64,000 nucleotides of DNA. It comes from Myxococcota bacterium (GTDB lineage Bacteria > Myxococcota_A > Bradymonadia > UBA7976 > UBA1532). Every line of letters starts with the position of its first letter. Within the stretch, counting starts at the first letter, position 1. Below, in pieces: positions 36,501-42,860 of this stretch. The position numbers were made by a program, and so were the translations under genes. Where the stretch lies: NCBI GenBank assembly GCA_963169045.1, contig CAUJDF010000044.1, positions 186,001 through 250,000 of the forward strand, read 5' to 3'. The notes beneath the pieces are model-generated. The model did no database searches. It was not told the origin of the DNA and saw only the letters and a list, made by a program, of their open reading frames with translations.

Positions 36501-38979
36501 CGCGGCAGATGCGCGCCTGGCGCTGGTACAACGAGACGCGCGTCGCCACGTCGGCCGCGTTCGACGCCGCGCCGCCCAGCAGGCGCACGAAGCCGGCCCA
36601 GTCGCCGCGCTCCCCGTACAGCCCCTCGAGGGCCGACCAGTCCGAGCGACGCAGGTAGAGCTCGCGCAGGTAGTTCTCGGCGTGCAGGTCGCCCGGCTGC
36701 AGGCGCAGCACGGCCCGCCACGTCTCGGCCGCACGATCTTCGTCCGCGAGCGCCTCGGCGTAGAGATTGCCGAGCTTCTTGAGCCAGGAGACGCGCTCCG
36801 CGTCATCGGCGGCGCGCTGCGCCTGCGCATCGAAGAGCGACGCGAGGTCCTCGTGGCGATCCGTCTTGCGGTAGAGCGCCTCGAGCGCCTGCCAGGCGCG
36901 CGCGTCGTCGGCCCGTCGCTCGAGCACCTCGCGCCAGAGCGCGATGGCTTCGTCCTTCTCGTCCAGCTTCTCGGCGGCGATCCTGGCCATCTCGGTCAGG
37001 CGCTCGACGCGGGCGTCGCCCTGCAGAAGCTCGAGCTGACGACGGTAGATGCCGTACAGGCTGCGCCAGTCTTTGCGATGCCGGTAGATCTCGACGAGCT
37101 GATGGATGGCGCTCTCGTCCCGCGGGCGCTTCGCCAGGATCGCCTCGAGGTAGTCGATCGCCTGGTTCGGGTTCGAGAACTTCTCGAGCCACAGCCGCGC
37201 GATCTCGCGCAGCAGCTCGACGTGCTGGTTCTCGTCGGCCGTGGCGTCGGCGCGACGCCGGAGGATGCCGATCAGATCGTTCCAGCGCGCGCTCGCCTCG
37301 TACTTCTCCTGCAGCGCGTCGAGCGCCTCTGCGTTGACCGGATCGATCTGCAGAATCTGGTTGTAGGTGTTGACCACCATCACTTCCAGATTCAGCTGGT
37401 CGCGATAGATCTCGATCATCCGCCGATAGATGCCCACCCGCGCCTCGACGTCCGCCTCCGACGTCAGGTTCAGGTCCTCTTTGAGGAACTCGAGCAGCGC
37501 GTTCCACTTGGCGGTGTCGAAGAAGAGCCGGCGCAGCGACTCACGCGCCACTTCGTGGTCGGGTCGGAGCTTGAGGATCGACTTCCAGATGTCGATGGCC
37601 TTCTCGGGGTTCTCGAGGCGCCGCTCGGCGACCTCGGCCATGCGCAGACCCAGCTGGATGCGCGCCTCGATCGCCTCTTCGATGTTCTGCCTCGACGCCA
37701 GCGTGGCGAGCAGGTGTTTCCAGTCGCCCTTCGCCTCGTAGTACTCCGCGTAGAAGTCCAGCATGAGGCGATTGCGCGGGTCGTTGAGCTTGATGCGCTT
37801 GAAGTAGTTCTCGGCGGCTTCCAGATCCTGGACCTTGCGCCACAGGATCATCGCGATCTGGACCAGCATCGCGGCTTCGTTGCCGCCGCGCCCACGGGTG
37901 CGCAGCGCCGCCTCGTAGACCGCCACCAGCTCGAGCCAGCTCTCGCCGTCGCTGTAGTGGTCCACGCAGAAGTTGAGCGCCTCGGTCTCGACGGCGTCGA
38001 GCTTCAGCACCTCGCGGTACCAGCGCGCCGCTTCGTCGGCGTCGTTGCGCTCGTGGCGGGCGACCCGGGCGAGGCGCTGATAGAGCGCCGTGCGCTCCTG
38101 CTTGCTGGCGGTCGCCTCCGCGCGCCTGGCCAGAAACGCCGTCAGGTCCTGCCAGCGTGCGTTCGCCTCGTAGAACTGCTCGAGCAGGATGCGCGCGTGG
38201 TCGTTGCGCGGATCGGTGTCGAGCGCCTGCTGCAGGATCTGCTCGATGCGCCCGTCGTCGGGGCACTCCTTGATCCAGACGTCGACAGCCTCGATCTGCA
38301 GGGCGACGCGCTTGCGGGCGTCTCGCGTGCCGTCGGCCTCGGCGAGGAGCTGCTCGAACCGCTGGCGGCTCTCGTCGTGCACCGAGCTGATGAACTGCTC
38401 GAAGTCCCCCGCCCGCGGGTGGTCGGGCACGAGCTTGATCGCCGCGCGCACGCACAAAGCCGCGTCGCCCGGCTCGCCCATGCGCAAGCACGCGTCCGCC
38501 ATCTCGAAGTACAGGTCGGCCTGCCGCTCCTCCGACTCGGTCACCTGCAGCTCGAGGCTGTACAGCTGGAGGACCAGCTTCCAGTTCTCCTGCCGGACGT
38601 AGATCGATCGTGCCGCCTCGAGCGCCCGCGTCTGCTGCGGATCCAGCTTGAACGCGCGCTGATAGCGCAGCATCGCCTGCTCGATCTCGCCGAGCCGCTC
38701 CTCGAAGAGCTGCCCCACGAGCAGCGTCAGCGTCGACTCGGCGACCGGATCGCCGAGGGCGGCGGCGTGCTGCTCGAGCCGCTCCACGAGGGCGAGCCAG
38801 CGGCCTCGCACCTCGTCGGAGGGCCGCGCCTGCGCGCGCTCGGCGGTGAGGGCCACCAACCCGTCCCAGTCGCCGGCCTCGATCAGCGCCGCTTCGAGGC
38901 GCGCGAGCGCCTCGGCGTCGTCCGGGTTGGCGGCGAGCTGGTTGCGGAACGTCTGCAGTGCCGTGTTCATAGAAGCCAT
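27532..38979 (-). CDS. Giant TPR-repeat protein (about 3815 residues)
   Basis: A single uninterrupted frame of about 3815 residues made almost entirely of tandem helical repeats. No signal peptide, transmembrane segment or enzyme motif is visible, so it is probably cytoplasmic. The basic unit is about 72 residues, two TPR-like helix pairs: one starts 'LESLYEQGEQWADLADVHRR' and the next 'LERLHERTGNWAALCGVLER'. Each has a middle 'LGDVDGAVAAYEDVLQIDE'-type segment. Longer units insert an extra 'ASRVLEPYYRD' or 'LLEPIYRE' pair. The start is ATG 38979 (MASMNT) or ATG 38970. The stop is 3 bases before psd. Such arrays act as protein-binding scaffolds; the partner is unknown. Repetition also explains very long open frames on the other strand. 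Confidence 0.88.
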   Translation of the reverse strand: MASMNTALQTFRNQLAANPDDAEALARLEAALIEAGDWDGLVALTAERAQARPSDEVRGRWLALVERLEQHAAALGDPVAESTLTLLVGQLFEERLGEIEQAMLRYQRAFKLDPQQTRALEAARSIYVRQENWKLVLQLYSLELQVTESEERQADLYFEMADACLRMGEPGDAALCVRAAIKLVPDHPRAGDFEQFISSVHDESRQRFEQLLAEADGTRDARKRVALQIEAVDVWIKECPDDGRIEQILQQALDTDPRNDHARILLEQFYEANARWQDLTAFLARRAEATASKQERTALYQRLARVARHERNDADEAARWYREVLKLDAVETEALNFCVDHYSDGESWLELVAVYEAALRTRGRGGNEAAMLVQIAMILWRKVQDLEAAENYFKRIKLNDPRNRLMLDFYAEYYEAKGDWKHLLATLASRQNIEEAIEARIQLGLRMAEVAERRLENPEKAIDIWKSILKLRPDHEVARESLRRLFFDTAKWNALLEFLKEDLNLTSEADVEARVGIYRRMIEIYRDQLNLEVMVVNTYNQILQIDPVNAEALDALQEKYEASARWNDLIGILRRRADATADENQHVELLREIARLWLEKFSNPNQAIDYLEAILAKRPRDESAIHQLVEIYRHRKDWRSLYGIYRRQLELLQGDARVERLTEMARIAAEKLDEKDEAIALWREVLERRADDARAWQALEALYRKTDRHEDLASLFDAQAQRAADDAERVSWLKKLGNLYAEALADEDRAAETWRAVLRLQPGDLHAENYLRELYLRRSDWSALEGLYGERGDWAGFVRLLGGAASNAADVATRVSLYQRQARICRVNLEDEAAAIECWERILGEDADNLDAARTLVPHYTRDERWDDLVRVLEVVLRNEPGDPVALMVELAAVHEQKRGDTSSAYRWLASALRTAPERADLLEEARRTAASSGQWAPLADLLGALAPTLSDAEAEVRVRRVLADACAKELGRYDEAAEHLERVRELAGDTDDVLMALLGLYEKLARWDDLLGIQNARLERAKKKDKPAILAAIGRLHETVRDDAAAAREAFEKLLDIDGESLDALHGLQRLAEASGDVDGLTGHLEAELSLTREPAAVAALLFRLGELAEVRGDDEAALDRYAGVLEQQPDHAMTVSALVRFLGGRLAPRAAKVLEPHMRAVENWSGLRRVLELQVDGSDDRALRAKLLREVAQLREARLGDAEGAFDSWRRLLAEDRGDGSVRAELERLAESIDSWYDLAKLYGRFALGGADVGHDMASAADYSRRLASLLEERLGRFAEARATLDALLEAQGDDLELLEAVDRLATRLEDWRGLVNVVERTLPLLDDVHARIARLFRIGDLWEEVLEAPEQAVSAYRRVLDEEPGSRKAVAALERIFRNVGRFGDLADLLLTRLDDAAGAERAELTFQLAQTLEVHLDRPAEALERYAEVLELDGEHAGTITAIEALLIGRDADTATDRDLRARASDILEPVFARRGDWAQSVHVAQIRLGDARSPAERMALHVRIAELQEREGGDARAAFASYGAAMGEQYGHPDTLAQLLRLAEQLNAWEALALVLRAGLEGDAGADLDPALRREMLGRVADLYETRVGNLDQAIAFNRRILDEDADDAQALASLDRLYERTGDVDALVEVIERRVAVTMEGREKAALLFRAGEIYESLIGDRERAIDAYRRVRLDVDPEDLRAHIALERLHEAAGQWEALVDVLLDHADRVENTRKELLFRAASVYEARLDRPDEAVSVLRRILDLDADDGEALARLDRLYTRLERPVDLLEILERERALAADDATRDELDFRMGTLLRAPLGETERAVERFRAVLRRTPRHPGARLALEGLFAAPEVRLTVAGILAPLYEADGEWRKLRDILRGTLDDLDAVEARVSTLRRIAQIEEERLGDAAAAFASLAEAYRYTEADVELEAQLERLADVLGAFAELAGLLEDMVPNAPERAVTLHLKVAAIAHGRLDDAPRAIAGYRRVLDLEADNARALDALEGLYEITDEPIELVEIIERKAALTEDVDERKLYLYRVAELQESMLRDPSAAVETLRRVIVEDDRDGHALDSLERLLASSERWPELAAMYEHRMGILEARAPRAEVEFRLAKLSAERLSDGQRALDIWRGILADLPDHGPTRGALEALFADPAGAERVGIDRLSVALLLEPIYREGGEHGALVSVLEARQEASREDPLDRVGLLREIAHLREHALGDVGGAFETCGRVLRLAPDHEANRADLHRLAGAGYTFDALAGLLEEVVADVVEPELKVDLLLELGRLQETHRGQDVRARDVYREVLDLQPGRKEAVDALVELYSRTAAWEDLVELYLRLADSSSDEEEQKALYFRVCQLLQDVVGDTERAIATYRRILEIEPENRQAFKALERFYTAGERWVDLADLLRDEIRHARTDLERADLRYRLGEVLEAKLDDAAEAVEVWNTVLHDDDTGHAGSLDALERILLEREDADPPDPLQQRVAQLLEPIYAGRGRWDDWVHVLEVQIRFQDDPWQRMETLTRIARAQEEHRADPAAAFSAYARAFAEDYGNPDLQAELDRLGATLEAWRPLVEAYLTGIETFDDLEAATAILLKVAATFDRKLGEADRAIDCYRRVLMIDEANAEALNALERILAAEGRHQDLVTVLSRKADFARDVVEKKELLFRICDIWEQVLDRPDQAIETYRRVLEEDAEDQAAIDALIRLYERTGDWELLVQVLREKLEMAADDDERKRILYRIARTCEEQLHDPAETILTYRSVLETDARDRGAIEALDRLYSREGRWGELIDLLETERGHVAEEQGTEARVDALDLRIADVLESQLGQHEQAIEIYGEILGRSGRADDARQALERLLGDEDHRLKASRVLEPYYRDRRQPEALARIYELQLLDIDDRAERLDLLKRLAKLRYGQLKHPRSAFETFGRAFREDPSDEEISQALHDLADELNAHAELAVLYAERIEHVLDREVVRTLTRRLARLYDDKLRDGTRAIETWRALRRDDAYDLEALQALDRLYQERQDWVALIEILRKEIELGGADPVVRDQRFRLGYLLEVVEDDVPGAIDLYRSILWEQPDHVYALEAMERLAVDLESRRVISEVLDPIYRDGEKWDKLAILTEMRIELTDDAHERARLWTEAAELREQKLNDADAALERLLWAFEESPSDADVRGKLVRVATERGAWRALADAFDAVQERIDDFELRIEDLLRIADWSRGRLRDAERAVARYRKVLEIDETNERALDALESLYEQGEQWADLADVHRRKAAMLFDLDEKKQRLLRLADLCAEKLGDVDGAVAAYEDVLQIDEADARALAALERLHERTGNWAALCGVLERKADATLDGGALAAIHRRTGELRRGRLADPEGAAQAFESVLDHEPEDVATMAALREIYFTMERWDRLRDVLLKELAVVSDDERRVELLFALGETADRRLDQPDNAIEYYRQVLTIREGDPRALEQLEALFERTERWFDLVETLREHLGTVEGAARLPLLVRVAGVAEGKLLDADLAIETLNEVLELDPNHAGALNVLARLYERNGEWERCAETLSRAIQHAAGGAERGEALRRLGLLYLERLDRPEEARASLEAAVGETGDEEALQALLKLARDRGDDAEVASLLEKRLATAEGAPRVALLREIAALRQRAGDVAGRVEALREAHALAPDDLAVADALLDAWFAAGRYDEAEPVLARIIERLKAERRLKELFTYNFRMGCVAEERGDVDAALASYTSCFEYDATYLPNLFRLGKLHFRREEWDKALKIFQAMLLHQMKIESNAQRVEIFYHLGVVRLRLGDDRKARDMFTRALGYDPEHALTKRALEELKN

Positions 38980-39087
38980 TCTCGAGCGGTGTGACCGATG
39001 CCTTCCCGGGAGCAGGCCGGGAGCCGAAGGCGTGGACGCGGGCGGCGGCGGAGTCCCAGTGACCCCCCGGTGCCCGACGCCCCGGGC

Positions 39088-39117
39088 ATGGTACAAAAGC
39101 CCGATCCGGGAGCACAA
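39088..39117 (-). promoter_or_regulatory. Possible promoter for the giant TPR gene
   Basis: On the minus strand, TTGTGC and TACCAT with an 18-base spacer, about 110 bases before ATG 38979. Matches are partial, but this is the best candidate in the 222-base divergent region 38980-39201. That region also holds an AT-rich patch (39137-39153) nearer the plus-strand gene. Confidence 0.3.
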
Positions 39118-39201
39118 GGCGCATGGAAGTGCCGAAGCTTCCAAAATATTCGAGGCTTACGGCGCGAGGGCGGTCCGGAGGCGGCATTGGCGCGTTGGGC
39201 G

Positions 39202-39999
39202 ATGGTGGGGTCGCGGATGGTGGCGGCGGGGCGGCCCGCGCTGCGCGTCGACGACCGTGGATTCACGCACGGCGAGGGGGCCTTCGAGACGATCCGCGCC
39301 CGGGGCGGCGCCGCCGTGGGGCTCGCCCGCCACCTGGCGCGACTGGCGGGGACGCTCGGGCTGCTCGACATCGCGACCGCGCCCTGGCTCGACGACATTC
39401 CGCGCCGCCTGTGCGACCTGCTGGTGGCGAACGGGCTCGGCCGCGGCGAGGCGCGGGTGCGCCTGCGCGTGAGCCGCGGCGCCGGCCGGCGTGGTCCGAC
39501 CGTGGTGATGACGGCCGAGCGCCTGCCGCTCGACGTGCGTCGCCGGCGGCGGGGGGTGCGCGCGGCGACGGTGCCGGCCGCGCCGGGGTCGCTGGCCGCA
39601 CACAAGACCCTGTGTTACCTGCCCTGGCTCCTGGCGATGCGGAGCACTCCCGGCAGGGAGCCGCTCGCCGTCGACGGCGCGGGCCACGTGCTCGAAGGAG
39701 CGACATGCAACGTCTTCGCGGTGGTCGGCGGGACGCTCTGGACGCCGCCGGCCGACGGGCGCCTCCTGCCGGGCGTCGCGCGTGCCGTGCTGCTCGAGGC
39801 CGCCGCCCGCGCGGCCGTTCCGACGCGCGAAGCCCCTTTGCCGCTCGAGACGCTGATCGGCGCAGACGAAGCCTTCGTCAGCAACGCGCTGCTCCGCGCC
39901 GCGCCGCTCGCCGCGGTGGGCGACCGTGAGCTGCCCGCCCATCCCGGCCCCGTCCTCCGAACGCTGCGCGACGCCTTCGACGAGGTGGCCGGTGCGTAG
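39202..39999 (+). CDS. PLP-dependent class IV aminotransferase / aminodeoxychorismate lyase-like
   Basis: 265 residues of the fold-type IV PLP family, which includes branched-chain aminotransferase (IlvE), D-amino-acid transaminase and 4-amino-4-deoxychorismate lyase (PabC). The early 'RGFTHGEGAFETIRA' matches PabC/IlvE. The PLP lysine is K135 in 'AHKTLCYLPWLLA', with the later phosphate-binding 'LEGATCNVFAV' and 'GRLLPGVARAVLL'. Its small size and the K-T-L-x-Y pattern favour the PabC group (p-aminobenzoate for folate), but pabA/pabB are not adjacent, so I leave the symbol blank. The start is ATG 39202; upstream frame is Arg/Pro-rich and not family-like. It overlaps the next gene by 8 bases. 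Confidence 0.85.
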   Translation: MVGSRMVAAGRPALRVDDRGFTHGEGAFETIRARGGAAVGLARHLARLAGTLGLLDIATAPWLDDIPRRLCDLLVANGLGRGEARVRLRVSRGAGRRGPTVVMTAERLPLDVRRRRRGVRAATVPAAPGSLAAHKTLCYLPWLLAMRSTPGREPLAVDGAGHVLEGATCNVFAVVGGTLWTPPADGRLLPGVARAVLLEAAARAAVPTREAPLPLETLIGADEAFVSNALLRAAPLAAVGDRELPAHPGPVLRTLRDAFDEVAGA

Positions 40000-40606
40000 G
40001 CTCGCGATCGCGCTGCTGCTGGCCGCGTGCGGTGAAGGCGTTCGGAGCGATGCCCTCGTGCAGTGCGACGCCCTCGGCGACACGGGGTGCGCCGAGGGCG
40101 AGCACTGCCGGCTCGTCGAAGGGGGCGAGACCATCTGCCTCGCGCGGACGAGCGCTGGGAATTCCGCTTGCGGACCAGGCACTTGCGAGCCAGGCGCCGC
40201 CTGCCTGACCGTCGGCGGGCTGAAGGCCTGCCGTCCGTTGTGCACGGACGACGCGGAGTGTGGCGGCGCGCCGGGCACCTGCAGCCTCGAGATCGCCGGC
40301 GTGCCCGACGGAGGCCCGAGGGCGTGCGCGGTCCCGTGCGCGCTCGCCGCCGGCTGCGGACGGGCCGACGCCCACTGCACCATCGTCGGCGCGCTGCCCT
40401 TCCCGGTCTGCATCGCGCCGGGCGACGCCGGCGAGGGTGATCCGTGCGACGAGGCGCGCTGCGTCGCGGGGATGGGCTGCGTGGCGCCACCGGGCGGGGC
40501 CGCGGTCTGCCGCCGCCTCTGCGCCGACGACGTCCCCTGCGGCGCAGATCTCCGCTGCGAAGGCCTCCTCGGCGGGCTGCCCGACGTCCGCTACTGCATC
40601 CGCTGA
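39992..40606 (+). CDS. Cys-rich (Dickkopf-like) lipoprotein
   Basis: 204 residues from GTG 39992, which overlaps the preceding stop by 8 bases and opens a compact signal (MRRLAIALLLAAC). The mature part contains about 28 cysteines in repeated modules such as 'CAEGEHCRLVEGGETIC', 'CGPGTCEPGAACLTVGGLKAC' and 'CDEARCVAGMGCVAPPGGAAVC', with the spacing seen in Dickkopf N-terminal-type domains of Myxococcota surface lipoproteins. No enzyme residues are present. Coupling to the aminotransferase is probably positional only. Confidence 0.78.
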   Translation: MRRLAIALLLAACGEGVRSDALVQCDALGDTGCAEGEHCRLVEGGETICLARTSAGNSACGPGTCEPGAACLTVGGLKACRPLCTDDAECGGAPGTCSLEIAGVPDGGPRACAVPCALAAGCGRADAHCTIVGALPFPVCIAPGDAGEGDPCDEARCVAGMGCVAPPGGAAVCRRLCADDVPCGADLRCEGLLGGLPDVRYCIR

Positions 40607-40821
40607 CCCGGCGACTCACAGCGGCAGGTGTTCAAGCGGGTGACGGATCGCCTAGGACGTCGAGGCGAGGGCAAGGCGTGACCCCGACGGCAGGGCCGTC
40701 GTCCTGTCGAGGGGACGCACGGAGCCGAGGCCCTCGACATGACGGGGCGGTGGGCTCGCCCCGAAGGGGCCATCGCCTCGACGGACAGGCGAGGCGTTGC
40801 CCACTCGGACGGCCGGCGCTG
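40607..40821. other. Hairpin-rich region between convergent genes
   Basis: 215 bases without a gene between convergent stop codons. It contains a 9-bp long-range pairing (GTCGAGGCG at 40659-40667 with CGCCTCGAC at 40774-40782) plus GGGCAA/TTGCCC just outside the later arm, enclosing hairpins at 40685-40701 (7 bp, 3-base loop), 40706-40738 (8 bp) and 40758-40770 (5 bp, GAA loop); an alternative hairpin is 40774-40796 (7 bp). There is no U tract. It may be a terminator region or a structured RNA. Confidence 0.45.
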
Positions 40822-41958
40822 TCAGACGAGGGTGACCAGGCACTCGAACGCGCGCTTCAGCTGGTGGCCCGTGAATTCCAGGACTTCGCCCCCGAGCCCC
40901 AGGGAACGCGCCGCCGGATGGTCGGCGGGATCCTCGGGACCGTCCGAAAGGTCCCCGACACCGAACCCTCGTCGGCAGGCGATCACGTCGGCGAGGCGGA
41001 CGGCGGCCACGAGCTTGCGGTGGCCGAAAGCCTTATGCGGCTGATGATGGAAGAGGGCCACCTCGCCGAACGACTCCCCGAAACCCCACTTCTGGAGGAG
41101 CGCCTGCCCGAACTGCCCATGCAGGCCGTCGATCGTGCGCGCCACCTCCTCTCGGCCGAAGGGGCGTCCGGTCGGCGACTCGGTCTCGATGTCGTCGAAG
41201 ATCTTCCAGAGGACGGCTCGCCCGACGTCGTGCAGGAGCCCGTGCAGGAAGAACGTGCCGGGCGACGCGCCCTCGACCTCCGGTGCGAGCAGATCGGCGG
41301 CAAGGGCCGTCGCCAGGCTGTGGTGCCAGAGATCGCGCATCTCGGCCTCGCGGCCGGTCGTGACGAACCCGAAGAGCGCCTTGTTGCCGGCCGCCAGCGC
41401 ATAGCGCGTGAGGTCGCGGATGCCGACGCGCACCAGCGCCTCCTGGATCGAGCGCGGCTGACGCCCTCCGCTGGGGACGACGCTCGACGCCTGGTTCATC
41501 ACGCCGCTGCGCAGGACCGGATCGCGCTCGATCACGTCCGCGACCTCGGCCACGTCGTGATCCGGATCGCAGAGCAGCCGGTTCAGGCGAACCACCGGCT
41601 CCGGCAGCGTCGGCACCTTGAGCACGGAGCGCCGGTACCGCTCGACCACCGCCTGCACGGGAGAGCGGACGTCGGCCTCGATGTCGCCGAGCGCCACGGG
41701 CGTCGTGTCGAGCGCGCGCTCGTCGTTCGCCGCCATGGCCGCGTGCTCATCGAGCTCGATGGCCCGGTCGATCCCGTCCTGCAGCCCCGACAGGTAGAGA
41801 CGCGTCACGAGCTTCCGCCACCCGGCCTGGGCGGACGGATTGAGTGAACGCATCAGTCGCCGGCCGAGGCCCGTGTCGTCAATCCGTGTGAGCAGCGCTT
41901 CGACCGCTTCCCCTTCGGGTACGACGACGGCGACCCCGCGATAGATCAGCTTCGCCAA
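40822..41958 (-). CDS. HDOD-domain signalling protein
   Basis: About 378 residues. The central and C-terminal part (from about residue 110) is an HDOD domain: 'LPEPVVRLNRLLCDPDHD', 'ADVIERDPVLRSGVMNQAS', 'SIQEALVRVGIRDLTRYALA', 'LWHHSLATALAADLLA' and 'FLHGLLHDVGRAVLW'. HDOD proteins are non-enzymatic relatives of HD phosphohydrolases used in signalling, motility or stress control. No ATG or GTG starts the domain cleanly; I chose TTG 41958 (MAKLIYRG...), which follows CAGGGGACAAGG. The frame is open farther upstream but becomes Pro/Arg/Gly-rich and crosses the riboswitch, which argues against a longer protein. Confidence 0.8.
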   Translation of the reverse strand: MAKLIYRGVAVVVPEGEAVEALLTRIDDTGLGRRLMRSLNPSAQAGWRKLVTRLYLSGLQDGIDRAIELDEHAAMAANDERALDTTPVALGDIEADVRSPVQAVVERYRRSVLKVPTLPEPVVRLNRLLCDPDHDVAEVADVIERDPVLRSGVMNQASSVVPSGGRQPRSIQEALVRVGIRDLTRYALAAGNKALFGFVTTGREAEMRDLWHHSLATALAADLLAPEVEGASPGTFFLHGLLHDVGRAVLWKIFDDIETESPTGRPFGREEVARTIDGLHGQFGQALLQKWGFGESFGEVALFHHQPHKAFGHRKLVAAVRLADVIACRRGFGVGDLSDGPEDPADHPAARSLGLGGEVLEFTGHQLKRAFECLVTLV

Positions 41959-42199
41959 GCCTTGTCCCCTGATCGCTGCGATACGGGGCGCCGCTCCAGG
42001 CCCCACTCCCCCGTCCCTATCGGGCGGGGCGCGGGCCGGCCCAAGTCCCGACGAGCGAAGGCCGCCTCGGCGGGTCGGCGTGAACCCGGTGGGTCGGCGT
42101 CGCGAAGAGGCCGGCCCGTCGGCGTCCAGCGAACCGGCGGGGTCGTGGACGCGGTCCGCCGTGACCCCTGCGGACGGCGGCGCGCCGGGCCCCGGTGCG
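41959..42199. other. Intergenic DNA with no gene seen
   Basis: Very GC-rich sequence between the HDOD gene and the sigma-54 promoter of the plus-strand gene. I see no ORF with coding character and no clear sigma-70 promoter. Enhancer sites for a sigma-54 activator would be expected about here, but I could not recognise a specific motif. Confidence 0.4.
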
Positions 42200-42215
42200 T
42201 GGCACGCGCCTTGCG
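42200..42215 (+). promoter_or_regulatory. Sigma-54 (-24/-12) promoter
   Basis: TGGCACG-CGCC-TTGC is a perfect match to the sigma-54 consensus TGGCACG-N4-TTGC. The predicted start of transcription is about 42226, at the 5' side of the c-di-GMP riboswitch. Transcription would need RpoN and an enhancer-binding ATPase. Confidence 0.75.
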
Positions 42216-42225
42216 GTTGAGCGTG

Positions 42226-42320
42226 TCCGGGCGCGGCGGATGCCGCACTCCTCGAAACGGCAAACCACCCGCGAGAGTGGGACGCAAAGCCAGGGGTCCC
42301 CCGTGGACGGCCCGGCCACC
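42226..42320 (+). ncRNA. c-di-GMP-I (GEMM-I) riboswitch
   Basis: The core at 42251-42320 follows the GEMM-I aptamer: GGCAAACC, a P2 hairpin closed by the GNRA tetraloop GCGA (42271-42274) with CCAC/GTGG pairing, then the nearly invariant GGGACGCAAAGCC (42279-42291). A P3 hairpin GTCC-CCCGT-GGAC (42296-42308) carries the distal part, followed by GGCCCGGCCACCG. By alignment with the Vibrio cholerae Vc2 aptamer, the position equivalent to G20 is G, which favours c-di-GMP over 3',3'-cGAMP; that is an inference. The 3' end is a few bases before the GAAAGGAG ribosome binding site, so control of translation is likely. The exact 5' boundary is approximate. Confidence 0.88.
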
Positions 42321-42334
42321 GAAAGGAGCCCGTG

Positions 42335-42646
42335 ATGAACCGCATCTCCACCGTGCGCGCGCTCGGCGCCGCCGGCCTCGCCGGCGTGATGGCGCTCGGC
42401 GCCCTCGCGCCGGCTGCCCATGCCGACGAGCCGGACAGCGTTTCCTTCGCCTTCCCGGTCGCGGACGGCGAGCTGCCCCTGCCCGTCCCGGCGGACCGCA
42501 TCCTCACCGTCGCCATGGAGCGCGACGGCGAGGCCCTGCGCGGCGTGATCCTCCTCACCGACGGCGGCGTGATCCACTTCGACGGTGCCCGCAGCCACCC
42601 GCTCGGCGCGCCGCCCGCCGACACGTTCGCCGCCCTCGGCAAGTAG
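42335..42646 (+). CDS. Small exported protein under c-di-GMP riboswitch control
   Basis: 103 residues. ATG 42335 follows a strong AAAGGAG site (a GTG at 42332 is also in frame). The signal peptide is MMNRISTVRALGAAGLAG... with predicted cleavage after A-H-A, leaving about 72 residues beginning DEPDSVSFAF. The mature part is acidic and beta-like ('LTVAMERDGEALRGVILL', 'TDGGVIHFDGARSHPLG'), without cysteines or known domain. Its control by sigma-54 and a c-di-GMP riboswitch suggests a role in surface, motility or matrix biology, by analogy with other GEMM-I targets. The function is unknown. Confidence 0.82.
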   Translation: MNRISTVRALGAAGLAGVMALGALAPAAHADEPDSVSFAFPVADGELPLPVPADRILTVAMERDGEALRGVILLTDGGVIHFDGARSHPLGAPPADTFAALGK

Positions 42647-42672
42647 GCGCGATCGCTGCCCGTTAGCAAGCT

Positions 42673-42719
42673 GACGGCGCCTCCCGAAGCCGCCGCTTGA
42701 CAGGTCGGGAGGCGCCGTC
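42673..42719 (+). terminator. Strong hairpin after the riboswitch-controlled gene
   Basis: A 15-bp perfect stem (GACGGCGCCTCCCGA at 42673-42687 with TCGGGAGGCGCCGTC at 42705-42719) and a 17-base loop, 27 bases after the stop codon. No U tract follows, so it may protect the mRNA end or act with Rho rather than as a classical terminator. Confidence 0.6.
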
Positions 42720-42769
42720 GTAAGGACCCACGTCGCTCTGCGCCCCTGGGGGAGCCGGCGGCTGCCCGG

Positions 42770-42785
42770 TGGCGCGCATCTTGCT
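42770..42785 (+). promoter_or_regulatory. Second sigma-54-like promoter
   Basis: TGGCGCG-CATC-TTGC differs from the sigma-54 consensus at one position (A to G) and keeps the GG and GC at the required 10-base separation. It lies 76 bases before the outer-membrane protein gene at 42861. Confidence 0.55.
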
Positions 42786-42860
42786 CGACACCCCAGCCGC
42801 CTCGCGGAGGCGTCAAAGGACGAACGGCGCCACACGGCGCCGCGGCGACGGGGGAAGCGA

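Noticed and set aside
26758-38994. Two very long plus-strand open frames (about 1805 and 2210 codons) opposite the giant TPR gene
   Set aside because: They are antisense shadows created by GC-rich codon bias and repetition of the TPR units. Their translations are His/Leu/Arg/Glu-rich without domain features, while the minus-strand frame is clearly TPR.
42251-42320. 3',3'-cGAMP variant of the GEMM-I riboswitch
   Set aside because: The base aligned with Vc2 position 20 is G, as in c-di-GMP aptamers, rather than the A that marks cGAMP-selective members. The alignment was done by eye, so the alternative is not fully excluded.
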